Assembly: GCA_020348185.1 (NCBI GenBank)
Contig: CP070743.1
Span: 2,348,000 to 2,353,785 of the forward strand
DNA length: 5,786 nt
Direction of reading: 5' to 3'
DNA from: Nitrospirota bacterium
GTDB taxonomy: Bacteria; Nitrospirota; Nitrospiria; Nitrospirales; UBA8639
The notes under the pieces: model-generated
The model's input: the letters and a program-made list of their open reading frames with translations, nothing else
Told to the model about the DNA's origin: nothing
The model's database searches: none
Program-made: the position numbers and the translations under genes
Shown here: positions 1-5,786 of the stretch, in pieces
Numbering within the stretch: the stretch's first letter is position 1
Layout of the letters: the number at the start of each line of letters is the position of its first letter

Positions 1-708
1 ACCGAGCGTTTGGTTCTTGCGGTAGAGCATCACCTGAACGAGGAAGGGTTCAAGAAGGAATTTCCCGAAACCGGGGAAGACGTCAAAGTGATGGCGGTGA
101 GACAAGGGCATGAGCTTTTGCTCACGGTGGCGATGCCCTTTTTATCTCACAGGATACGGTCCGAAAAGGCTTATTTTCAGCTCAAAGCCAAGGTTCTCAA
201 GGCCCTCAAATCCTTCATCGGGCATCAGCCCCATGGGTGCAAGGAGTTTACGGTGGCACTTAATACGTTGGACCGACCCAAGCAAGGATTAAGGGGAATG
301 TACTTGACCCTTCTGGGAACCTCAGCAGAGCAAGGGGATTCCGGACAGGTCGGCCGAGGAAACCGGGCCTGTGGGGTCATTTCGCTGAACCGGCCCATGA
401 GTGGAGAGGCGGCGGCGGGAAAAAATCCGGTAAGCCATGTTGGAAAAATTTACAATGTTCTGGCGCACGAAATGGCCAACCGGGTTTATCATCAGGTGCA
501 GGGTATTGAAGAGGTCACCATCTGGCTGGTGAGTACCATCGGGCAAAAGGTGAATCAGCCGATGGTGGCCGCAGCCCAAGTCGCCTTAAAGAAAGGCAAG
601 TCACTTCACCGGATCAGCTCGGACATTGAAACCATTATCCAAGAGCACCTGGATGACATCGGAACATTCTGTTCTGACTTGGCCAAAGGTGAGTATCCCG
701 TGTGCTAA
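1..708 (+). CDS. Archaeal-type S-adenosylmethionine synthetase (methionine adenosyltransferase), C-terminal part
   Basis: This enzyme makes S-adenosylmethionine (SAM) from ATP and L-methionine in the cytoplasm. The frame is open from base 1 (Thr-Glu-Arg-Leu-Val...), so the gene is cut by the window edge and the TTG at position 10 is not its start. The 235 visible codons match the archaeal MAT family, not ordinary bacterial MetK. Seen here are a TERLVL then GEDVKVMAVR stretch (codons about 1-30), GTSAEQGDSGQVGRGNR at 106-122, NRPMSGEAAAGKNP at 130-143 and HVGKIYNVLA from 146; the glycine-rich and GKNP blocks are hallmarks of the family. Archaeal members are about 400 residues, so about 165-170 N-terminal residues should lie to the left. 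The stop overlaps the start of the downstream permease by 7 bases. Any SAM or methionine regulatory leader would lie outside the window. The family assignment is secure; the name metK is avoided because the protein is not homologous end to end with classical MetK. Confidence 0.93.
   Translation, partial: TERLVLAVEHHLNEEGFKKEFPETGEDVKVMAVRQGHELLLTVAMPFLSHRIRSEKAYFQLKAKVLKALKSFIGHQPHGCKEFTVALNTLDRPKQGLRGMYLTLLGTSAEQGDSGQVGRGNRACGVISLNRPMSGEAAAGKNPVSHVGKIYNVLAHEMANRVYHQVQGIEEVTIWLVSTIGQKVNQPMVAAAQVALKKGKSLHRISSDIETIIQEHLDDIGTFCSDLAKGEYPVC
686..693 (+). promoter_or_regulatory. Ribosome binding site for the permease, inside the end of the MAT gene
   Basis: AAGGTGAG lies 8 bases before the GTG at 702. 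It supports this GTG as the permease start although the start sits within the preceding coding region. The arrangement (internal Shine-Dalgarno, overlapping stop and start) is typical of translational coupling. Confidence 0.7.
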
Positions 709-2069
709 GAAATCGTAGTTCTTCCCCTGCTGCGAACCAAAAGAATTTCCGGCAGGTGAGTGGCTTCACCGCTACGTGTCTGCTCATCAGCAATGTTGTC
801 GGCAGTGGAATATTCACAACAACCGGCTTTATGGTCAGAGATGTAGGGGATCCGTGGTTGATTCTGCTGTTATGGGTTGTTGGAGCATTGCTCGCGTTGG
901 CGGGGGCCGTCTGCTACAGCGAATTGGGGACCGCCTTGCCCATGGTTGGGGGGGAATATATTTATCTTCGTCATGCCTACAGCCCTTTCTTAGGGTTCCT
1001 CAGTGGGTGGGCTTCTTTTACTGTTGGATTCGGAGCGGCCATTGCAGCAGGGGCGGTCAGTTTCTCATCCTATTTGTTGCAACTCATCTCCCCGAATATT
1101 GAACCTTTGATGGTGTCCAAAGTCCTGGCTCTTGGACTCGTATGGACCTTCACGGCTGTTCACGTTGCAGGAGTTGGCCCCGGAGGACTTGTCCAGCAGA
1201 TTTTGACCGTGCTGAAAGTCGGCTTAATCTTAGGACTCATCACAGCAGCTTTCGCCTTAGGAAACGGAAATTGGACCAATATGACGCCACCAAAACCAGT
1301 GACGGACCCGAGTTTCGGCGTAATGTTCGTGTCATTGATCTTTGTCATCTACGCCTACTCAGGCTGGAATACGGCAGGCTACATCGCAGGAGAAATGACC
1401 AATCCTGAGCGAAACATTCCGCGAACCATGATAGGCGGCACACTCCTCGTCGGGCTCCTCTACCTGGCTCTGAACCTGGTTTACTTCTATGCCCTTCCCG
1501 TCAGCGCCATAGCCACCCCGCCGCTTCTGCCCGTAGCAGAAAAAGCCAGCGTCGCCTTGTTTGGACCCATGGCCGGTTATTTTGTGACTGTCATGCTTTG
1601 TATTTCGATCGCAGGATCGGTGAGTGCCATGATCTGGGCTGGACCCCGCGTCTATTATGCCATGGCCAAGGATGGCCTCTTTCCTGCCTTCTTCTCCAAA
1701 ACGCGAGGAGTTGGTGGAGCCCCACAGAGATCAATTATTCTGCAAAGCCTTTGGGCCACGATATTGATTCTTTCCGGAACCTTTGAGCAGCTAGTGATTT
1801 ATAGTGGTGTGATTCTGGCCTTTTTCACGGCCTTAGCCGTAGGCGCGGTGATCGTGTTGAGGTATAGGAATCCACAACTCGTTCGTCCTTACAAGGTTCC
1901 GCTCTATCCTTTTGTGCCCGCTCTGTATATCATGGTCTCAGTCATGATTGTCATCTACACCGGCATGGAAAGACCCACAGAATCCGCATGGGCGATGGCC
2001 ACCGTTCTGACGGGCATTCCGCTGTATTTTCTTATGAGACCAGCCATTGGGGACAATCGCTCGGCATGA
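702..2069 (+). CDS. APC-superfamily amino acid permease
   Basis: This is a predicted inner-membrane amino acid transporter of 455 residues, the usual size for a 12-helix APC protein. Helix 1 carries VVGSGIF (about 32-38), the unwound segment that binds the substrate amino and carboxyl groups in this fold. YSELGTALPMVGGEYIYLR (72-90) is the classic helix 2-3 block, VQQILTVLKV (164-173) introduces helix 5, and YSGWNTAGYIAGEMTNPERN (219-238) is the helix 6 signature. Further hydrophobic segments run to the C-terminus. It most resembles the bacterial LAT/SteT/YfnA-like branch, usually exchangers or importers of neutral amino acids. The GTG start at 702 is chosen for its well-spaced AAGGTGAG and because it leaves a short polar N-terminus before helix 1. 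It overlaps the SAM synthetase gene by 7 bases, which suggests co-translation and makes methionine a candidate substrate; the sequence cannot settle specificity. The stop is followed by a 60-base gap to pcm. Confidence 0.93.
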   Translation: MLRNRSSSPAANQKNFRQVSGFTATCLLISNVVGSGIFTTTGFMVRDVGDPWLILLLWVVGALLALAGAVCYSELGTALPMVGGEYIYLRHAYSPFLGFLSGWASFTVGFGAAIAAGAVSFSSYLLQLISPNIEPLMVSKVLALGLVWTFTAVHVAGVGPGGLVQQILTVLKVGLILGLITAAFALGNGNWTNMTPPKPVTDPSFGVMFVSLIFVIYAYSGWNTAGYIAGEMTNPERNIPRTMIGGTLLVGLLYLALNLVYFYALPVSAIATPPLLPVAEKASVALFGPMAGYFVTVMLCISIAGSVSAMIWAGPRVYYAMAKDGLFPAFFSKTRGVGGAPQRSIILQSLWATILILSGTFEQLVIYSGVILAFFTALAVGAVIVLRYRNPQLVRPYKVPLYPFVPALYIMVSVMIVIYTGMERPTESAWAMATVLTGIPLYFLMRPAIGDNRSA

Positions 2070-2093
2070 TGTGCATAACGGCATCCTTATTTG

Positions 2094-2123
2094 AATTCAT
2101 GAGCATAGAGGAAACTCTGAATT
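2094..2123 (+). promoter_or_regulatory. Hairpin displaying a Shine-Dalgarno sequence upstream of pcm
   Basis: The arms AATTCATGAG (2094-2103) and CTCTGAATT (2115-2123) can form nine base pairs with a single bulged T at 2100. The 11-base loop holds GAGGA (2108-2112), the only good Shine-Dalgarno sequence before pcm. The ATG of pcm lies six bases after the stem. Linear spacing from GAGGA to that ATG is 17 bases, unusually long. The pairing can be read directly from the sequence; a regulatory role is inference. The structure lacks a T-tract and is not terminator-like. Confidence 0.4.
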
Positions 2124-2129
2124 GAAAAC

Positions 2130-2873
2130 ATGGAAATTACCGACTATTATCGAACAAGCGTTACGTTATTGTTTGGAGCCCTGTGTGTCACTCTGGCCTG
2201 TAATCAGGGTTCCGGTGCAGATCCGCAAATGACTGACCCCACTCGTCAATCCGAACGTCATGCCATGGTTGAAGAGCAGATCATGGTTCGAGGGGTCAAA
2301 GACCCCTCGGTCATTCAAGCCATGCGCCAAGTCCCTCGGCACCAATTCGTCACCGAATCTGAGCAAGAATACTCCTATGAAGACCGTCCTCTCCCTATCG
2401 GATATGGACAGACCATCTCCCAACCCTATATTGTGGCCTTTATGACCGAGGCACTACGGATCCAGACTACCGACAAGGTCCTAGAAATCGGCACTGGCTC
2501 GGGCTACCAGGCTGCGGTTCTGGCCAAAATTGCATCCGAGGTATTCACGATCGAAATCGTCGAGCCACTAGCGAAGCGGGCCGAGGAGACCTTGAGTCAG
2601 TTAGGGTATACCAATGTTCACGTGCGATCCGGGGACGGCTATCAAGGTTGGCCAACAGAATCCCCCTTCGATGCGATCATCCTTACCGCTGCCCCCGATC
2701 ACATTCCTCAACCTCTTCTTGACCAACTCGCTGTCGGAGGACGACTGATTCTGCCAGTGGGGAAATTTCTTCAGGAACTCGTCCTTGTTAATCGAACCAA
2801 GGAAGGGTACCAACAGACGGTCCTCCTACCAGTCGCCTTCGTCCCCATGACAGGCGAGGCAGAGAAAAACTAA
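2130..2873 (+). CDS. pcm: Protein-L-isoaspartate O-methyltransferase with export signal
   Basis: The enzyme uses SAM to methylate L-isoaspartyl residues of aged proteins, starting their repair to aspartate. The catalytic domain starts near residue 43 and is full length: MVEEQIMVRGVKDPSVIQAM (46-65), VPRHQFV (68-74), LPIGYGQTISQPYIVAFMTE (88-107), the SAM-binding motif VLEIGTGSGYQAAVLAKI (117-134), GDGYQGWP (168-175), FDAIILTAA (180-188) and LILPVG (206-211). Unlike cytosolic Pcm such as the E. coli enzyme (about 208 residues), this one has an extra N-terminal stretch of about 40 residues. It has a hydrophobic core at 9-23 ending in VTLAC (C24), which fits a permissive lipobox; alternatively signal peptidase I could cut after SGA (28-30). 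The n-region is weak (one Arg, two acidic residues). The frame has a stop at 2118-2120 and ATG 2130 is the first normal start codon after it, but its Shine-Dalgarno spacing is poor. The gene probably shares a transcript with the permease. The function is secure; the location outside the cytoplasm is inference. Confidence 0.93.
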   Translation: MEITDYYRTSVTLLFGALCVTLACNQGSGADPQMTDPTRQSERHAMVEEQIMVRGVKDPSVIQAMRQVPRHQFVTESEQEYSYEDRPLPIGYGQTISQPYIVAFMTEALRIQTTDKVLEIGTGSGYQAAVLAKIASEVFTIEIVEPLAKRAEETLSQLGYTNVHVRSGDGYQGWPTESPFDAIILTAAPDHIPQPLLDQLAVGGRLILPVGKFLQELVLVNRTKEGYQQTVLLPVAFVPMTGEAEKN

Positions 2874-3017
2874 CCCTCTACTGGAACTCCCACCGAATTT
2901 GTGCAAGGGTATTCTGATAAAGACGGTATGGGATGACTTTACGTTCCACCGAATGTTTACTGCGGATGAGATAATTGGATAGACTGTGGGCTTCACCCTC
3001 AGAAAATAAAGAATTAC

Positions 3018-3021
3018 GAGG
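3018..3021 (+). promoter_or_regulatory. Ribosome binding site for the unknown lipoprotein
   Basis: GAGG, within ACGAGGT, lies six bases upstream of the ATG at 3028. It fixes this start, which is also the one that produces a proper signal peptide. Confidence 0.6.
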
Positions 3022-3027
3022 TCTCTC

Positions 3028-3657
3028 ATGAAATTCGATAAACGAAAGCCCATACATTTTCTTGTAGAAGTCGGTGCTTTACTCTTCCTTTTTACCTTAG
3101 GGAGTATGAGCCTATCCTGCTCCATGAATCCAGAATATCACCCTGTCGAGGAATTTCCGGAGGGCATGAATACGGATGAGCTGGCCAGTGCCAGCCATAC
3201 GAGATTACACACGACCCAGGTGAGTCATCGCTATCAGGCCAGCTTTGAGGAGGTATGGGAGGCGGCCAATCAAGTGGCTCTCGGTTTTGAAATACGTTAC
3301 GGGAAACCCATTCTCCATATTAATAAAAAAAAGGGTACCATTCGCTTTAGCGACACCAATCTTTTTGACCGAAAAAAAATGCCCAATAATATAGAAACCG
3401 AACGGCTTCGAGGGTGGAAAGAACAGGTCGAGATTAAAGTTCGAGCCCTCAAAAATAATCTCATTAAGGTCACCGTTTTTCGAACCGTTGAAGGCATGGT
3501 GTATTTTAGCCCTGGCCGTAGTGCTACCGGCATTGGGGTACGCACTTACCGAAAGTATTTAGAACCTGAAATTTCAAACGGGGAATTGGAAGATTGGTTT
3601 CTCACGAAAATTGGAGATGAAGTGGCATCATCAGCCCAACAGGCGAAATCAAATTAG
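3028..3657 (+). CDS. Lipoprotein of unknown function
   Basis: I do not recognise this 209-residue protein. The N-terminus is a good lipoprotein signal: a basic n-region (MKFDKRK), a hydrophobic core at about 11-27, and MSLSC ending at C31, which satisfies a permissive lipobox. Serine follows the cysteine, so by the E. coli rule the protein would be sorted to the outer membrane. A short linker (32-65) leads to one globular domain starting HRYQASFEEVWEAANQVAL (67-85). That helix is followed by alternating strands and a conserved-looking C-terminal helix (GELEDWFLTKIGDEV). The pattern of a VW-containing helix followed by GTIRFSD and EQVEIKVRAL strands recalls the small alpha/beta domains of BamC-like envelope lipoproteins, but this is only a fold-level impression. 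Base use is more A-rich than in the neighbours, with two runs of eight A. The 154-base gap upstream leaves room for its own promoter, though none is convincing. A clean signal, start and Shine-Dalgarno make it a real gene. Confidence 0.85.
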   Translation: MKFDKRKPIHFLVEVGALLFLFTLGSMSLSCSMNPEYHPVEEFPEGMNTDELASASHTRLHTTQVSHRYQASFEEVWEAANQVALGFEIRYGKPILHINKKKGTIRFSDTNLFDRKKMPNNIETERLRGWKEQVEIKVRALKNNLIKVTVFRTVEGMVYFSPGRSATGIGVRTYRKYLEPEISNGELEDWFLTKIGDEVASSAQQAKSN

Positions 3658-3720
3658 GGAAAGCACTGGCTCTTGTTTGGGGAAATCGGACACAGTATAT
3701 TGCCGAAATAGACGGACTTC
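3658..3720. other. Convergent intergenic gap without a clear terminator
   Basis: These 63 bases separate the stops of the lipoprotein gene and the cheR-like gene, where a bidirectional terminator would be expected. I find only a weak four-pair possibility (TCGG with CCGA) and no T-tract, so no terminator is called. Confidence 0.5.
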
Positions 3721-4566
3721 CTAAGCGATAGGATCGAGCACTGCTCTCTCTTCACCTTTCCTAAATATTTTCAATTCCTCCCGCCACGCTTCAACGCCAA
3801 GAGTTCCTTCCGGTAACGACTCTGTCTTGCCAATCACCAGCGCCCCTCCAGGAAGTAGCCTATTCATAATGGCGTTCAGGGTCTTCAATTGCATTTCTTC
3901 ATCGAAATAGGTGAACACCAGGTACCGGCATAATATGAGATGGAACCGACCCTCCGGCCCTGTTGAACGGACATCCTCCTCCTGAAAGGTTACGGGCACA
4001 CGAAATTCTTCTTTAAGACAAAATCCCTCCTGCGACTGAGAAAAGGCTTTGTCTCGCCAACCATCGGGAAGATCTTTCAAACTGCTCGCCGGATAGCAAG
4101 CCCTTTGGGCTCGTTCAATGGCATGAGGATCAGCGTCGGTCGCAAAAATTCTTAGACCAAGGGTCGGATACTGGGAGGACAGGACGAGATTCCACAGAAT
4201 GGCGAGCGTAAACGGTTCTTCTCCGGCGGCACATCCGATGCACAAGCATCGGATCGTATGTTCCTGTTCCTCTAAGGTCCTTCGCGCAAGGTGAGGCAAA
4301 ACATTTCGCTCCAAACATTCAAATACTCTTTTGTCCCGATAAAAGCGGGAAATGGAAATCCAACAGAGTTTCTCTAACTCCAACCATTCTGCAGAATGAG
4401 TAGCCAGGTAGGATTGGTATTCCGGGACGGTTTTGATCCCAAGTTCCTTCATCCGACGATCGATTCGCCTATAGACCTGTCGCCGAACCTTTCGGAAGCC
4501 GGGCCATCGCAGGTGCAGCCTGGGCAAACACCACTGTAAAAACGGAATTCCTTCCGAATCTTTCAT
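3721..4566 (-). CDS. CheR-type protein-glutamate O-methyltransferase, single domain
   Basis: CheR enzymes use SAM to methylate glutamate side chains, classically on chemoreceptors. This 281-residue cytoplasmic protein has the small N-terminal helical domain (FRKVRRQVYRRIDRRMKELG, 24-43), then ISISRFYRD (70-78, equivalent to the SxFFR segment with the SAM-contacting arginine). The core motif is CIGCAAGEEPFTLAIL (109-124), followed by the acidic loop FATDADPHAIERAQ (141-154, D144 matching the SAM-binding aspartate). ILCRYLVFTYFD (211-222) stands where chemotaxis CheR has CRNVxIYFD, so the usual asparagine is tyrosine here (Y215). LLPGGALVIGKTESLP closes the fold. There is no C-terminal TPR and no CheB, CheA or receptor gene nearby. 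It therefore looks like the orphan CheR-like subfamily whose target is unknown. ATG 4566 is preceded by an in-frame stop and lacks a recognisable Shine-Dalgarno. It lies 74 bases downstream of the peptidase gene and is probably co-transcribed with it. Confidence 0.9.
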   Translation of the reverse strand: MKDSEGIPFLQWCLPRLHLRWPGFRKVRRQVYRRIDRRMKELGIKTVPEYQSYLATHSAEWLELEKLCWISISRFYRDKRVFECLERNVLPHLARRTLEEQEHTIRCLCIGCAAGEEPFTLAILWNLVLSSQYPTLGLRIFATDADPHAIERAQRACYPASSLKDLPDGWRDKAFSQSQEGFCLKEEFRVPVTFQEEDVRSTGPEGRFHLILCRYLVFTYFDEEMQLKTLNAIMNRLLPGGALVIGKTESLPEGTLGVEAWREELKIFRKGEERAVLDPIA

Positions 4567-4640
4567 GGGGGAGAAATCTATTCAGTTCGATCTGTACAAT
4601 TCGGATTGCCCACGCATCGTGCATCTTCCAGTACGAGAAC

Positions 4641-5762
4641 TCAAATGAGAAACGCCATAGGAACATCAGCGAGAAGACACTGTAATCGCATCGAAATTTT
4701 CTCTAGTCTTTGAATTTTTTCTTTCGTTGTGGCCAAAGGACTTATCTCATTTAACCATTCCGCGTCTCGCTGCAATTTCAATCGAGTAATGGGTGAAGTT
4801 CCGGGAATTTCTGTGGCTCTATTGGCAGCGAGCGTGACAAGAGAACGAACCGTCTCGAACTCATCTGCAAATTCCAGCCGATCAGCCTCGAAACCATAGG
4901 GTTCGCAATCCTGATCCATGGCATAAATCAATTGTTGAAGCCAGAGAACAGTTTGAGCCATTCGCTCATAATTGAGGGTATCGGGCCGATCCGTGGGTTT
5001 ATGGTAATGCGGTGTTCGCCCGGAGGAAAGAAACACATACGGAACTCCCGCGTTTCGGAATGCATGATAGTCACTGAAAGGCAGCTGGCCAACGAAGGGA
5101 ACTTCTTCGATGAGATGAATGCCGACTTGAAGGATCGAAAGGGAATGGTCGCTCAGGGTGGTCTGTTTCAGTCGGCGGTACAACTTCTCACTCTTTTCAG
5201 CTCCAAGGGCAAAGACCACATCACGCAATGGAGGCCAAAAGACTCCTCCCATTAAATCCATAACCATCACGGCTTGGATGGCGGAGGGAGAACCGATCTC
5301 TTGGGGAAGGTGTTGGACAAAAAAGTTGGACCCCATAAGAAAATATGGCGGTTCTTCAGCATTGAAGGCCAGAGATCCAAAGGAAAAATGATTGAGCGGA
5401 CGAAGGGTACGGGCGGTTTCTAGGAGGATGGCCACCGCAGAGGCATTATCATCAGCTCCAAAGTAAATGTCCCCCCCGGACTCACCAAGATGATCGAAAT
5501 GGGCCCCAAGGAGAAGCCACCGCGCTAAACGTTCGGAACTGGCAGGAGGATGATGCACCCCAATCAGATTGTCACCAACGGGGGCTGAAATATGCTGAAA
5601 ATAGGAACCGACGGAAGGAAGAAGATCTAGGCCAATATCTCGAAATTGTGCGGCAATATAGTCGGCTGCAGCCAAATTGCCTGGAGTCCCAGGTTTCCGT
5701 CCCTTCAGCTGAGGACTTGCCAGGAACTCGACATGGGCCCGGAGTTTTGCAGTAAGCTCCAT
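4641..5762 (-). CDS. M28-family zinc aminopeptidase, possibly 5'-incomplete
   Basis: This is a di-zinc metallopeptidase of family M28, which removes N-terminal amino acids from peptides. All expected residues are present in order: H88 (LLLGAHFDHLGE), D105 (YFGADDNASAVA), the catalytic/ligand pair E136-E137 (FNAEEPPYFLMGS), D169 (VMDLMGG) and H254 (TPHYHKPTD), plus SDYHAFRNAGVPYVFL (230-245). The N-terminal FLASPQLKGRKPGTPGN (13-29) is the usual lead-in. After the peptidase core, residues about 290-373 form a charged, probably helical C-terminal extension that I cannot assign. The ATG at 5762 has only a weak ribosome site (CTGGG), and the frame stays open for the remaining eight codons to the window edge. 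The true start, perhaps with a signal peptide, may therefore lie outside, and cytoplasmic versus periplasmic location cannot be decided. The gene is upstream of the CheR-like gene on the same strand. Confidence 0.9.
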   Translation of the reverse strand: MELTAKLRAHVEFLASPQLKGRKPGTPGNLAAADYIAAQFRDIGLDLLPSVGSYFQHISAPVGDNLIGVHHPPASSERLARWLLLGAHFDHLGESGGDIYFGADDNASAVAILLETARTLRPLNHFSFGSLAFNAEEPPYFLMGSNFFVQHLPQEIGSPSAIQAVMVMDLMGGVFWPPLRDVVFALGAEKSEKLYRRLKQTTLSDHSLSILQVGIHLIEEVPFVGQLPFSDYHAFRNAGVPYVFLSSGRTPHYHKPTDRPDTLNYERMAQTVLWLQQLIYAMDQDCEPYGFEADRLEFADEFETVRSLVTLAANRATEIPGTSPITRLKLQRDAEWLNEISPLATTKEKIQRLEKISMRLQCLLADVPMAFLI

Positions 5763-5786
5763 ATCAGGCCCAGTTGCCCAAGAACC

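Noticed and set aside
948..954. Run of seven G in the permease gene, and a similar run of seven C at 5471-5477 in the peptidase gene
   Set aside because: Both reading frames continue normally through conserved motifs, so there is no sign of frameshift or phase variation.
2890..2954. Nine-base direct repeat CCACCGAAT at 2890-2898 and 2946-2954
   Set aside because: Only two short copies 56 bases apart, without symmetry or a promoter alongside; chance is likely.
2938..2975. Possible -10 element GATAAT (2970-2975) upstream of the lipoprotein gene
   Set aside because: No acceptable -35 element lies at 16-18 bases; the nearest candidates are at wrong spacings.
2826..3125. A 99-codon open frame on the - strand across the pcm-lipoprotein gap
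   Set aside because: It overlaps the ends of two well-supported genes, has no family-like motifs and reads as a shadow frame.
4611..4621. Small inverted repeat CACG-CAT-CGTG between the - strand genes
   Set aside because: The four-pair stem does not extend and has no T-tract, so neither a terminator nor an operator can be supported.
4469..4666. A 65-codon - strand frame spanning the gap between the peptidase and cheR-like genes
   Set aside because: It is out of frame with both real genes, overlaps each, and its composition looks non-coding.

Overview
The window looks like ordinary chromosomal DNA from a Gram-negative-type bacterium of roughly balanced base composition. Genes are tightly packed, two consecutive products carry lipoprotein-type export signals, and starts include ATG and GTG. 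No mobile element, CRISPR array, RNA gene or phage gene is visible. The set of families (an archaeal-type S-adenosylmethionine synthetase in a bacterial context, an exported Pcm and a stand-alone CheR) would fit a Nitrospirota-like or other environmental lineage. That is a hunch, not something the sequence proves.

Layout: four genes run on the + strand from the left edge to 3657, and two run on the - strand from 3721 to near the right edge, so the two groups converge on a 63-bp gap. The + strand genes are (1) the C-terminal part of an archaeal-type methionine adenosyltransferase, cut by the window edge; (2) an APC-superfamily amino acid permease starting on a GTG inside the end of gene 1; (3) a protein-L-isoaspartate O-methyltransferase (Pcm) with an N-terminal signal/lipobox; and (4) a lipoprotein of unknown function. 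The - strand genes, in transcription order, are (5) an M28-family zinc aminopeptidase, whose frame stays open to the right edge, and (6) a single-domain CheR-type glutamate O-methyltransferase.

Working together: genes 1 and 2 overlap and are almost certainly co-translated, which makes methionine or another amino acid a reasonable guess for the permease substrate. S-adenosylmethionine made by gene 1 is the methyl donor for both Pcm and CheR, which both methylate protein carboxyl groups. The two methyltransferases lie on opposite strands, so this may be only coincidence. No clear novel system is present. The points most worth checking are the exported Pcm, the hairpin that displays a Shine-Dalgarno sequence in its loop upstream of pcm, the CheR motif substitution, and a dnaX-like slippery site in the unknown lipoprotein.
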